Assembly: GCF_014842995.1 (NCBI RefSeq)
Contig: NZ_JACYXL010000011.1
Span: 1-64,000 of the forward strand
DNA: 64,000 nucleotides
Reading direction: 5' to 3'
DNA from: Rhodanobacter sp. 7MK24
GTDB taxonomy: Bacteria; Pseudomonadota; Gammaproteobacteria; Xanthomonadales; Rhodanobacteraceae
A program made the translations under genes and the position numbers. The notes beneath the pieces were generated by a model that did no database searches, had not been told where the DNA came from, and saw only the letters and a program-made list of their open reading frames with translations. Shown piece by piece: positions 25,487 to 34,137 of this stretch (the first letter of the stretch is position 1; each line of letters begins with the position of its first letter).

Positions 25487-28400
25487 TCAATCCGGCAGCC
25501 AGGCGTCGCGCCAGGCAGTCAGGTTGTGGCCGGTGAGCATCCAGTCGCGCAGCACCACCTCGCGCAGCGCATCGCCCATCCTGGCCGTGCTGTCGCGGTC
25601 GGCAATGTGCATGCGAATCGCGTCGACCCACTCCTTGAAGCGGTTGCGCACGCGCGTCACCGGCAGGTCGCCGCGATAGCAGACGATGTCGCTGCATACC
25701 ACGGGAAAGCCACAGGCACCGTACTCGAGCAGCCGCAGGTTGCTCTTGCAGACGTTGAACAGGTTGTCTTCCAGCGGAGCCAGCGCAAGGTCGAGATCGA
25801 GCGAGGCCAGCTTGGCCGGGTACTGGGCGATCGGCACGCCGTTGTGGAACTCGTGCATGTATGGGCGCAGTTTTTCCGGACACATGCCGAAGAACACCCA
25901 TTCCACTTCGTCGGCCAGCTCGCGCACCACATCGGCGATCAGCTCCAGGTCGCCACGGTGGCTGCTGCCACCGCCCCAGCCCACTCGAGGCTTGGCGTCC
26001 TTACGGCGTTCGCCGCGTACTTCGCTCCACCACTCCACCGGCAGGCGGTTCTCCACTACCCGGATGTCACTGTGCAGGCCGGCAAACGCCTCGGCCAGCG
26101 GCGCGGTGGATACCACGAAGCGATCGGTGAAGCTCACCGCTTTGCGCAGGGATTTCAGGATGTCCTTGGGTATGTCGGCGCGGTGCACGCTTTTCAGCGG
26201 AGCGTTCGGCAGGTAGTCGTCCAACTCGTAAACTTTGAATGCACGGCTGAACTCCCGGTAGTTGCGCAATATGCGCAGTTGGCTGCCGGTGGTCTGACGC
26301 TGCAGCACGATCGTGTCGGGCGCGAAGCGCTCCATCAGCACCGGGCTGAAATGCGTGCTGCTGACCATGCCTTCGGCCAGGTTTTCGCGCCGCATGGAAT
26401 GGAGGGGCTGCATGATGCGGTAGTGACCGCAGCCGGCTTCATCGGCGGCAATGCAGAACAGGTTCGGCAACACGGGCCGTTCGAAGGGTTGCCAGGCCTG
26501 GGCGCGCGTTGCGTCGAGGTCGAAACCGGAGCCGGTCAGGCTGAGGTTGCGGTTGTAGGCCGGGTCACGGGCCAGCAGAGGCAGCCACTTGCGATACATC
26601 GCTTCTTGTTCGCCCCTGAAGCGAGCGGCCTTGGCATCGTTGTCGGTCTTGTCCACCTTGGTCTGGCTGACGCTGCCCTCATGCATCAGGCGTGCATACG
26701 GCGTCCACACCGTGAGATAGCCGGCCCGGTGTGTCTTCAGGCAGAGATCGACGTCGTTGTAGGAAACCTTGAAGTCCTGTTCGTCCAGGCCGCCGACTTC
26801 GTCGTACACCGACTTGCGGATCATCAGGCACGCGGCGGTTACCGCGGTGTAGTTCTGGTCCACCAGAAGGCGATGCATGTAGCCCGGGGCATCCATCGTT
26901 TCGCCGATGTAGGGATGGTCGGCCGGGCCGCGCAGGCCCAGCACCACGCCGGCATGCTGGATGCGCCCGTCCGGGTAGTGCAGCTTGGCGCCGACGATGC
27001 CCACTTCGGGCCGTTGCGCATGGTTGAGCAGGGCTTCGATCCAGTCGTCGTGCAGCACCGCGGTGTCGTTGTTGAGCAGGACCAGGTACTCGCCGCGCGC
27101 TTGCGCGGCGGCGAAGTTGTTGATGGCGGAATAGTTGAACGGGTGCGGCCAGCGCAGCACCCGCAGCTGCGGATTGTTCAGGCTTTCAATGCCGTCGAGA
27201 TAGGCGCAGGTGGCGGTATCGCGGCTGTCGTTGTCGACGATCAGCAGTTCATAGTTCCTGTAGCTGGTCTTGGCCAGCAGGCTGTCGATCAGGCCGTTGA
27301 GCATCGGCAACTGGTCGCGCGTGGGGATGATGATGGAGACAGGGGGCTGGCGGTTGTTGAGATAGCGCACGCGATGGATGCCGGTGGAAGCATCCGTTGC
27401 GACGTCGTGGGCGATACCCAGGCGATCGAGGTGGTTCGCCACGATGGCGGCGGAATGCTCGCGCACGGAGGGCGAGGACAGCCAATGTCCGAAGGGCTGA
27501 CTGGCGTGGTACAGCACTTCGGCCAGATGTCCGACCGATGCCAGGCCTTGTTGTTCGATGCAGCGGAACACGAAGTCGTAATGTGCGAGCGGGCCGTGCT
27601 GCGCATCCAGTCCGCCCAGCGCGAGCAACACCTCCCGGCGCATGGCCAGGACCCGGCCCGGGTAGGGGTAGCTGCGCAGCATGTCCAGATTCAGATCGGG
27701 CTTGAACACCGGTTGCCCGTAACCCTCGTCGCCACGTGCATCTTCATCGACGTAGCAGCAGGCATGCTCCGGATGCAGGCCGGAGTTGTCTGCCAGCAGC
27801 AGCAGCGCATGGGGCGCCAGTTCGTCCCCGGCGAACAGCGGCAGCAACCAGTCCGCATCGCTGGTGGCCGCCAGTTCGTTGATACGCGCCGCCCAGTCGC
27901 CCCGATGGGGCTGCGTGTCGGCATCGTCGCCGGGCATGTCGGCGCGATCCGACAGCACGGTGACATGCAGGGTGCGATGTTGTTGCGCGGCGAGGCTGTC
28001 GAGGCTGGTCTGCACCTCGGCAGGGTTGCCGTCGACGTCGATCACGAACACGTCCACCTTGCATGGCGCCTGGCGACCCTCTGCCAGTGCGGCTTGCGCC
28101 GGCGACAGGCGTTGTGGCTCCAGCCATTGGCGATACTGTTCACGGGGCGAAGTCGGATGACTGGCGATCGACAGCGTGGCATGTGGCTCCAGCACTGACG
28201 TGCGGAAGTAGTCACCATGGTGGATTGCGGTCGTGGCGTTCATGTAGGCATGGGTCACACCCATGGCCAGCAGGCGCTCGTAGGTATCCCAATCGCCCGG
28301 GCAGCAATACTTCCAGTTCGTACCGGCGCTGCGGAAGGTCTTGAGGCCGGCGTGGCAGAGGCTGCTGATGCTGGAAATGCCGCCCTGCTGGAGCTCGGCA

Positions 28401-29044
28401 TTGCCGACGACGCCTTGTTCATTGCCGTGGTCGTCGAGGAAGCGGACGTTCCCGTGCACCCATTCGACCCGGTTGGCCCGGGCTACGTCCAGCAACGAAG
28501 ACAGGTGGTTGGGCAAGTATTCGTCGTCGTCGTTGAGCACCGCGATCCACGAGCCACGGGCCACGCGCAGTCCGAAGTTGTAGGGCTTGGTGCCGGCGAC
28601 GTACCACATGGGCGCCTTCATCGTGGGGTACTTGCCACGATGGCGCAGGTTGTGGAAATGGACGCGCGGATCGATGGTGGCGGCCTCGCGCAGCAGGGCG
28701 GCCTGTTCCTCGGCCATGCAGTCGCCGATAACGAGCAGCTCCCAGTTCGTGTAATCCTGACGCAGCACGCTGGGCAGCCCGCGCTCGATGAAGATGCGCG
28801 CGCGCTGGTAGGTGGGCACGATGATCGAGACCAGCGGCTGCTCGCCATAGGCGTCGTCGTAGCGCGGGCTGCTGCGTACGCGCTCCAGCCGTTCCGCGTC
28901 GTGGCGCCTGTGCCTGGGCTTTTCGCGCAGGGCGTGCTCCTCGAAGAACTGCTGCATGAAGTCGATGCGCTGCTGCAACGCGTCGATCTGCTGCTGCATG
29001 GCCTGCTGGGTCGTGGCGGATATCGTCGCTTCGCTGTTTGACAT
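25487..29044 (-). CDS. Large three-domain flagellin glycosyltransferase (RbfC-like)
   Basis: 1185 residues, no signal peptide. Order: coiled coil (13-40); GT-A family 2 domain (about 70-300; LVSIIVPTYQRARIFIERGL and acidic motif VLNDDDEYLP); a linker domain; second family 2 domain (about 566-800; PVSIIIPTRDQLPMLNGLID and LVLLNNDTAV); C-terminal GT-B/family 4-like domain (about 855-1185; VGWGGGSSHRGDLELIADVV, ending in LRLLEYGACGFPVVCSDI). Genes of this build next to fliC glycosylate flagellin in Xanthomonas and Pseudomonas; three active sites could add several sugars. The ATG 29044 start is favoured because the longer ORF would cross its sigma-54 promoter. Confidence 0.85.
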   Translation of the reverse strand: MSNSEATISATTQQAMQQQIDALQQRIDFMQQFFEEHALREKPRHRRHDAERLERVRSSPRYDDAYGEQPLVSIIVPTYQRARIFIERGLPSVLRQDYTNWELLVIGDCMAEEQAALLREAATIDPRVHFHNLRHRGKYPTMKAPMWYVAGTKPYNFGLRVARGSWIAVLNDDDEYLPNHLSSLLDVARANRVEWVHGNVRFLDDHGNEQGVVGNAELQQGGISSISSLCHAGLKTFRSAGTNWKYCCPGDWDTYERLLAMGVTHAYMNATTAIHHGDYFRTSVLEPHATLSIASHPTSPREQYRQWLEPQRLSPAQAALAEGRQAPCKVDVFVIDVDGNPAEVQTSLDSLAAQQHRTLHVTVLSDRADMPGDDADTQPHRGDWAARINELAATSDADWLLPLFAGDELAPHALLLLADNSGLHPEHACCYVDEDARGDEGYGQPVFKPDLNLDMLRSYPYPGRVLAMRREVLLALGGLDAQHGPLAHYDFVFRCIEQQGLASVGHLAEVLYHASQPFGHWLSSPSVREHSAAIVANHLDRLGIAHDVATDASTGIHRVRYLNNRQPPVSIIIPTRDQLPMLNGLIDSLLAKTSYRNYELLIVDNDSRDTATCAYLDGIESLNNPQLRVLRWPHPFNYSAINNFAAAQARGEYLVLLNNDTAVLHDDWIEALLNHAQRPEVGIVGAKLHYPDGRIQHAGVVLGLRGPADHPYIGETMDAPGYMHRLLVDQNYTAVTAACLMIRKSVYDEVGGLDEQDFKVSYNDVDLCLKTHRAGYLTVWTPYARLMHEGSVSQTKVDKTDNDAKAARFRGEQEAMYRKWLPLLARDPAYNRNLSLTGSGFDLDATRAQAWQPFERPVLPNLFCIAADEAGCGHYRIMQPLHSMRRENLAEGMVSSTHFSPVLMERFAPDTIVLQRQTTGSQLRILRNYREFSRAFKVYELDDYLPNAPLKSVHRADIPKDILKSLRKAVSFTDRFVVSTAPLAEAFAGLHSDIRVVENRLPVEWWSEVRGERRKDAKPRVGWGGGSSHRGDLELIADVVRELADEVEWVFFGMCPEKLRPYMHEFHNGVPIAQYPAKLASLDLDLALAPLEDNLFNVCKSNLRLLEYGACGFPVVCSDIVCYRGDLPVTRVRNRFKEWVDAIRMHIADRDSTARMGDALREVVLRDWMLTGHNLTAWRDAWLPD

Positions 29045-29179
29045 GATTCGGGTGTGCTCTGCCTTCTTGGCGCCACGGGGCCGGCGGGCGCATCGCATCT
29101 GCCGGTGCCTTGCGAGTCGTGCAGACAGTACCGGCATCGCCGGTTTTCTGTCGGTTGGGAAACAGCCTGAAAGATGCCA

Positions 29180-29194
29180 GCAAACATGGTGCCA
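29180..29194 (-). promoter_or_regulatory. Sigma-54 promoter of the large glycosyltransferase
   Basis: On the minus strand TGGCACCATGTTTGC, with GG-N10-GC spacing and seven of eight consensus bases, followed by T. It lies 136 bp before the glycosyltransferase start. The 408-bp gap 29045-29452 holds this site and the fliC promoter pointing the other way, and no gene. Confidence 0.8.
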
Positions 29195-29334
29195 ATCCGC
29201 GAGACCTCTCCTTACCAATAGGTGGGCGCGAGACGGCTGTCGGGTGTGATCCGTCATCCATGGCCCAACCGGCTTCTTCTGGCGGACGGTAAAGGCCGGG
29301 GTGGCGCACGTTCCGTGCCAACAAAAAATATCGC

Positions 29335-29361
29335 TCAAGAACCCTGTGCCAGCGCCGAAAC
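29335..29361 (+). promoter_or_regulatory. Sigma-28 promoter of fliC
   Basis: TCAAGAAC, 11 bases, GCCGAAAC, about 90 bp before the fliC ATG. The -10 half keeps GCCGA; the match is good though not perfect, and fliC is the classic FliA target. Confidence 0.68.
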
Positions 29362-29452
29362 GCACCCTGAGGCGGTTGGCACTCCGGTCTGAGGAGCACC
29401 GCCGGAGAACGTATCCGACAGCTTCAAGACCGACCTTTTCAGGAGACACCCC

Positions 29453-30700
29453 ATGGCACTGGTTATTAACACCAACATCGCCTCGCTGCAGGCGCAGAAC
29501 AACCTGGTCAGCTCGCAGAACGCGCTGAACCAGGCCACCGAGCGCCTGTCTTCAGGCCTCAAGATCAACAGCGCCGCCGACAATGCGGCGGGTTACGCGA
29601 TTGCGAACCGCTACACCACCCAGATCGGCGGCCTGCAGCAGGCCAGCTCCAACGCGTCGGACGCCATCAATCTGGCGCAGACCGCCGGCAGCGCGCTGGA
29701 CCAGGTCACCTCCAACCTCAACGCCATCCGTGATCTGGCCGTGCAGGCTGCCAACGGCACCTACTCCGCCTCCGACCGCGCTTCGATGAACGTGGAAGTA
29801 CAGCAGCGTCTGCAGGAAATCAGCCGCATCGCCAACCAGACCACGTTCAACAACTCCAATATCCTGAACGGTGCGCTGGGCAACACCACCTTCCAGGTGG
29901 GTGCCAACGTGGGCCAGACCATCAGCGTGGATCTGCAGACCAACGTGCAGGCTTCCGCGATGGGCGGCATCGGCGCCTACGACTCGGGCAACCTGAGCGG
30001 CGCGTTCGTCACCAGCGGCTCCAACCCGGTTGCCACCGGCCTGGACATGAGCACGATCACCATCGGCCTGACCGGCTCCAATGGCGCATCCAGCAGCATC
30101 ACGCTGAGCGGCGTCGCCACCAGCGCGCAGGCACTGGCCGATGCGATCAATGCCCAGACCAGCGGCGCCGTCAATGCGGCGGTGGATGGCAATGGCGGCA
30201 TCAACATCTTCACCAGCACCACCAGCACCGGCTTCAGCGTTTCGGGCGGCGCGTTTGACGCCGGTTCCGCAGGCGGTGCCAGCGACAGCCTCACCTCGTC
30301 CGCAACCACCGGCGGCGTGGCGGGCCTGGCGTCGGGCAGCTACACCGCCGGGACTGCCATCAATTCCGCAACCAGCGGGACGAGTGGCATGCTGGCCAAC
30401 GGCGACGTGAACAGCGTTCAGGACGCCAATGCGCTGATTGCCCAGGTCGACTCGGCCCTGTCCACGGTCAGCAACTTCGCCACCCAACTGGGTGCAGTGC
30501 AGAACCGCTTCCAGTCCACCATCTCGACGCTGTCGGCGCAGACCACCAACCTGCAGTCTTCGCAGTCCACCATTCAAGACGCGGACTTCGCGGCCGAAAC
30601 AGCAGCATTGAGTCAGGCGAGCGTGCTGCAGCAGGCGGGTATCTCGGTGCTGGCGCAGGCCAACTCCAATCCGCAGATGGCGCTGAAGCTCCTGCAATAA
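29453..30700 (+). CDS. fliC: Flagellin FliC
   Basis: 415 residues. Conserved D0/D1 N terminus (MALVINTNIASLQAQNNLVS) and C terminus (QANSNPQMALKLLQ) enclose a variable Ser/Thr/Gly-rich centre (about 175-325), the likely O-glycosylation surface. The flg22-type stretch is residues 30-51, with Asp43 and Asn44 where the standard peptide has Asp-Asp. Exported through the flagellar channel with FliS as chaperone. GGAGA precedes the ATG. It is the only flagellin in the window. Confidence 0.97.
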   Translation: MALVINTNIASLQAQNNLVSSQNALNQATERLSSGLKINSAADNAAGYAIANRYTTQIGGLQQASSNASDAINLAQTAGSALDQVTSNLNAIRDLAVQAANGTYSASDRASMNVEVQQRLQEISRIANQTTFNNSNILNGALGNTTFQVGANVGQTISVDLQTNVQASAMGGIGAYDSGNLSGAFVTSGSNPVATGLDMSTITIGLTGSNGASSSITLSGVATSAQALADAINAQTSGAVNAAVDGNGGINIFTSTTSTGFSVSGGAFDAGSAGGASDSLTSSATTGGVAGLASGSYTAGTAINSATSGTSGMLANGDVNSVQDANALIAQVDSALSTVSNFATQLGAVQNRFQSTISTLSAQTTNLQSSQSTIQDADFAAETAALSQASVLQQAGISVLAQANSNPQMALKLLQ

Positions 30701-30709
30701 CAGCAAAAG

Positions 30710-30778
30710 GGAACCACCCGCACCGCATGCGGCGGGCGGTTCCACCTCACAATGGCGACCCGGTCCCGGGTCGCCATT
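30710..30778 (+). terminator. Tandem hairpins after fliC
   Basis: Two strong hairpins: 30710-30743 (12-bp stem, one A-C mismatch) and 30751-30778 (12-bp perfect stem, 4-base loop). Neither has a clear T run, so they may stabilise the abundant fliC mRNA as well as reduce read-through into fliD. Confidence 0.55.
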
Positions 30779-30810
30779 GGCACGAGGCTCCCTGGTAAAG
30801 CCCATGTGGT

Positions 30811-30825
30811 TGGCGTGAGTTTTGC
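30811..30825 (+). promoter_or_regulatory. Sigma-54 promoter of fliD
   Basis: TGGCGTGAGTTTTGC keeps GG-N10-GC and ends TTGCC; 69 bp before the fliD ATG and after the fliC hairpins. It would place the filament cap and fliS under FleQ/RpoN, apart from fliC. Confidence 0.75.
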
Positions 30826-30893
30826 CTGTGAACCTTGATACCGCGTCTGGATACTCCCGCCGGGCGGGATCGGATCGCTAAAGGAACGCCTCC

Positions 30894-32399
30894 ATGACCT
30901 ACATCTCTAGCGTCGGCTCCAGCACCACAGCGGGCAGCTACACCGGCAGCACCAGCGCCAGCAGCGGCACGAGCAGCAGCGGCTACAGCAACTACAGCGG
31001 CAGCACCAGTTCAAGCTCCGGCAGCTACAGCAGTGCAGGCAGCAGCGCCATACTCAGTTCGCTGGGCGTGGGCTCCGGGCTGGACGTGAATTCCATCATC
31101 AACGCGCTGGTGAATGCCAAGGCCGCTGGCCCCAAGCAACAGATCAGCAGCCAGACCACGCAGCTGCAATCGCAAGAGGCTGGATTGACCGCGCTCAGCA
31201 GTGCGCTCAGTTCCATGCAGGATGCGCTCACCACGCTGGGTAGCGTCACCACCTATACGACCTACGATTCCACGCTCAGCAACACCGCCGTGGGCAGCGT
31301 CACCACCCAGTCCAGCGCGCAGCCAGGCACCTACAGCTTGGTGGTGAACAGTCTCGCTACTGCGCAGAAAAGTGTCAGTAATGCCTCCGCCTCGGGTACC
31401 CCGGTGGGCGCCGGAACTTTGACGGTGACCGTCGGCGGCAACGCGATGAACATCGCGGTTGGCGCGAGCGACACGCTCAGCACCATCGCCTCGGCGATCA
31501 ACGGTTCCAGCAGCAACCCCGGCGTGCAGGCCACCGTGGTCAGCGGAACCAATGGTCAGCAGCTGTTGTTGACCTCCACCAGTACCGGTGTGGCCAACGC
31601 CTTCACCGTGACCGCCAGCTCCGACAGCAGCAGTGGCCTGAGCAGTCTGGCATCCGCATTGAACACACCGAGCAGCGCAGCGACCGACGCCAGCTTGAGC
31701 ATCGATGGCATCGCCGTGACCAGCGCCAGCAACACGGTGAGCAGCGCATTGCCTGGCGTTACGCTCAGCCTTGCGGCGACCGGCTCCTCCACCTTGACGA
31801 TCGCGCAGGATCCCAGTGCGATCACTACGGCGGTCAACAATTTCGTCTCCGCCTACAACAGCTATGCCTCCACCGTGACTTCGCTGGACAGCTATGACCC
31901 GACCACCCAGCAGGCGGGCGTATTGCTGGGCGATTCCACGCTGATGTCGATACAGCGTCAGGTCAACAGCATTCTGAGCGGCGGTGTGGCGGGCAACAGC
32001 ATCGGTTCGTTGGCGGCGTTGGGCATCACGCGCAATGCCGACGGCACGCTCAGCGTGGACAGCAACCAGTTGAGCAGCCAGATCCAGAGCAACCCAAGCG
32101 CGGTGCAGAACCTGTTCGCCGGCAGCAACGGTTACGCCACCACGCTTGGCAATGCGCTGACCAGCTTCAGCGGAAGCGGCGGCATCATTTCGACGCGTAT
32201 CAGCAGCATCCAGTCGCAGCTCACCAATCTGAGCCAGGAACAGACGGCGCTCACCGCGCGTATGACCGCCTATGCGACCCAGCTGCGCCAGCAATACACC
32301 GCGCTGGACACGCTGATGTCCACCTTGAAAAACACCAGCAGCTCCATCACCACATCGCTGAACGCGATGCTGAACAGCAATTCTTCTTCGAGCGGCTGA
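30894..32399 (+). CDS. fliD: Filament cap protein FliD
   Basis: 501 residues. The family start (SSLGVGSGLDVNSIINALVN) appears only near residue 54; before it lies a run made almost wholly of Ser, Gly, Thr, Tyr and Ala. The C-terminal FliD domain (QLTNLSQEQTALTARMTAYA, then LRQQYTALDTLMSTLKNT) is clear. FliD caps the filament and folds arriving flagellin. AAAGGAACG precedes ATG 30894, supporting translation of the odd N-terminal extension. Confidence 0.95.
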   Translation: MTYISSVGSSTTAGSYTGSTSASSGTSSSGYSNYSGSTSSSSGSYSSAGSSAILSSLGVGSGLDVNSIINALVNAKAAGPKQQISSQTTQLQSQEAGLTALSSALSSMQDALTTLGSVTTYTTYDSTLSNTAVGSVTTQSSAQPGTYSLVVNSLATAQKSVSNASASGTPVGAGTLTVTVGGNAMNIAVGASDTLSTIASAINGSSSNPGVQATVVSGTNGQQLLLTSTSTGVANAFTVTASSDSSSGLSSLASALNTPSSAATDASLSIDGIAVTSASNTVSSALPGVTLSLAATGSSTLTIAQDPSAITTAVNNFVSAYNSYASTVTSLDSYDPTTQQAGVLLGDSTLMSIQRQVNSILSGGVAGNSIGSLAALGITRNADGTLSVDSNQLSSQIQSNPSAVQNLFAGSNGYATTLGNALTSFSGSGGIISTRISSIQSQLTNLSQEQTALTARMTAYATQLRQQYTALDTLMSTLKNTSSSITTSLNAMLNSNSSSSG

Positions 32400-32412
32400 C
32401 GGAGGCCGTCCC

Positions 32413-32835
32413 GTGACGAACGCATACATGCGCCAGGCCAGCGCGTTGTACCAACAGACCGGCCTCGCGGGCCGCGTGGAAAGCGCGGACCCGCACCAGT
32501 TGATCGCCCTGCTGCTCGATGGCGCGATCGAGCGCATCGCCCAGGCGCGCGGACACCTGCGCCGCGGCGATGTGGCCGCCAAGGGGGCCGCTGTCACCAA
32601 GGCAGTGGCCATCGTGGGCGAGCTGCGTGTCAGCCTGGATCACAAGGCTGGTGGCGAGGTGGCCCAACGGCTGGACTCGCTTTATGACTATGTCACTCGC
32701 CGCCTGCTGTTCGCGCAGTTGAACAACGACGAGGGAGCGCTGGCCGAGTGCATGGATCTGCTCGATCCGGTGCGCAGGGGCTGGAACGGCATTCGCGACA
32801 GCTATCTTGCCAACCGTGCCGGAAACGCCGCATGA
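32413..32835 (+). CDS. fliS: Flagellin export chaperone FliS
   Basis: 140 residues, helical, with the FliS pattern VESADPHQLIALLLDGAIER near residues 24-43 and a conserved C-terminal helix (YDYVTRRLLFAQLNNDEGAL). FliS binds the flagellin C terminus before export. GTG start 32413, 13 bp after fliD; stop overlaps the next start. Confidence 0.94.
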   Translation: MTNAYMRQASALYQQTGLAGRVESADPHQLIALLLDGAIERIAQARGHLRRGDVAAKGAAVTKAVAIVGELRVSLDHKAGGEVAQRLDSLYDYVTRRLLFAQLNNDEGALAECMDLLDPVRRGWNGIRDSYLANRAGNAA

Positions 32836-33128
32836 GCGAAGGTCACACCTCGCTGGAACGGGCACTGGAGGTCAGCAATAACATGCTGGCCGCCGCACGC
32901 GAAGGCCAGTGGGACAGTTTGCCCAAGATGGAAGTGGAGCGCGCGCCCCTGCTGCGCGCCAGCCACCCGCGCGATGATCGCAGCCGCGAACTGCTGGAGC
33001 AGTTACTGGCGTGCAACGAGGAAATGTTGAGCCTGGCCGCGCGCGCGCGCGCGCAGATTGCCGACGCCTTGAGCCGGAACGGTTACGCCCATCGGGCCTT
33101 GAATACATACGTGGGCCTGGGGCGCTGA
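32832..33128 (+). CDS. FliT-like flagellar chaperone
   Basis: 98 residues, two predicted long helices (LERALEVSNNMLAAAREGQW, LLEQLLACNEEMLSLAARAR). Size, helicity and position after fliS match FliT, the FliD chaperone, though sequence identity in this family is low. ATG 32832 overlaps the fliS stop. Bases 33038-33054 are a run of CG dinucleotides inside the coding region, encoding Ala-Arg-Ala-Arg. Confidence 0.65.
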   Translation: MSEGHTSLERALEVSNNMLAAAREGQWDSLPKMEVERAPLLRASHPRDDRSRELLEQLLACNEEMLSLAARARAQIADALSRNGYAHRALNTYVGLGR

Positions 33129-33224
33129 CCCCGAAACGCATTGAAGAGCTTGATTCGTCGGCGTCCGGCGAGCATCTTGCTGCGTCAAAGTACGGACTGT
33201 CGCCCTCACCGATGCGGAGCCGCC

Positions 33225-33785
33225 ATGACTGCCAGCAGCTGGGAAGAATTCGAGCAACGTCTGAGCAGCGAAGAAAACCTGCACGCCGACTGCGAACCGC
33301 TGGTCTGGCCACCCTCGCCGGAACGGTTGCAGCGCCTGGCCGAACGCAACGCGAATACCTTGGCGACGTTGGACGCACTGGAAGAACGTCGGCTGGATCT
33401 CGGCGACGACGACAATCCGCTGATGCAGGAAATGCTGCGCATGGATGCCAAGCTCACCGCGCTGGTGGAGATCGTGAACCAGATGCTGGCACCCGACGCG
33501 TCGCTGCCGCCGCGTCAGACCCTGCGCTTCAATGCCATAGGTGCCGTGTTGCCGTCCGCACTGTTGCCTGTGCCTGCGGAAGAGGGCGTGTTGCTGCGCT
33601 TGCGTTTTGACGCTTGCCGCAGCCTTCCGTTGGAATTGGCGGGTCGTCTTTCACATAAGATCGACGAAAGTCAAAGTTATGTGGAATTCGTGAATCACAA
33701 CGATGCGACGAGTGACGCCATCGAGCGCCTCGTATTTCGTCATCACCGACGCAAAGTGGCAGGTGCGCGTCAGCAACTCGGTTGA
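33225..33785 (+). CDS. Atypical PilZ-like flagellar locus protein
   Basis: 186 residues. A helical segment (about 70-90, LRMDAKLTALVEIVNQMLAP) is followed by a beta-rich part ending in DAIERLVFRHHRRK, like the end of PilZ domains. I see neither the RxxxR nor the DxSxxG c-di-GMP motif in standard form, so it resembles the tetrameric atypical PilZ proteins known from Xanthomonas. Its place between fliT and fleQ is shared with Xanthomonas. Direct ligand binding is uncertain. Confidence 0.6.
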   Translation: MTASSWEEFEQRLSSEENLHADCEPLVWPPSPERLQRLAERNANTLATLDALEERRLDLGDDDNPLMQEMLRMDAKLTALVEIVNQMLAPDASLPPRQTLRFNAIGAVLPSALLPVPAEEGVLLRLRFDACRSLPLELAGRLSHKIDESQSYVEFVNHNDATSDAIERLVFRHHRRKVAGARQQLG

Positions 33786-33811
33786 GGTGCGACGATTAAC
33801 GTCACTCGAAA

Positions 33812-33827
33812 TGTGATGCGAATCACA
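33812..33827. promoter_or_regulatory. CRP/Clp-type binding site upstream of fleQ
   Basis: TGTGATGCGAATCACA fits the CRP/Clp half-sites exactly (TGTGA-N6-TCACA). It lies 311 bp before fleQ and 27 bp after the PilZ-like gene. Clp of Xanthomonas is a CRP-family regulator controlled by c-di-GMP. The rest of the 352-bp gap 33786-34137 is less GC-rich than its surroundings and holds no gene; a weak TTGACG at 33975 may be part of the fleQ promoter. Confidence 0.65.
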
Positions 33828-34137
33828 GAACGACGAGGCGTGCGCAAATTTCCCGACGCGCGTTATACGACTTTAGCCGCCCCTGTCGTTCGAATGGCGG
33901 TTTGCCTAAATCTTTCCGCATCATGCGTTTGCGCCAAACGGTTACGCATGGGGCAGTCGTGCGTGCACATTTTATTGACGCCGCGTGATGATCAATTGTC
34001 ATACCTATCTGCAGAATTGGCCTTATTGATGCTTTCTGTTCAGTGAGCCAGCGACGGAAAGCTGGCACTGACGAAGTCTGCGTCGCTCCTTCAGGAAGCC
34101 AAGCGAGCGCGTGAAGCGGGTTCAAGGATTAGGGGTC

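Noticed and set aside
25442-28198. Long plus-strand open frame opposite the large glycosyltransferase
   Set aside because: Shadow of the real minus-strand gene, which has clear glycosyltransferase motifs; the plus frame has none.
29310-29325. A sigma-54 promoter for fliC in the stretch reading GGCGCACGTTCCGTGCC
   Set aside because: GG and GC are 12 bases apart instead of 10; the sigma-28 site at 29335 is a better explanation.
33975-34003. TTGACG with a weak TCATAC as a sigma-70 promoter of fleQ
   Set aside because: The -10 match is poor and the spacing ambiguous, so I did not list it as a promoter.
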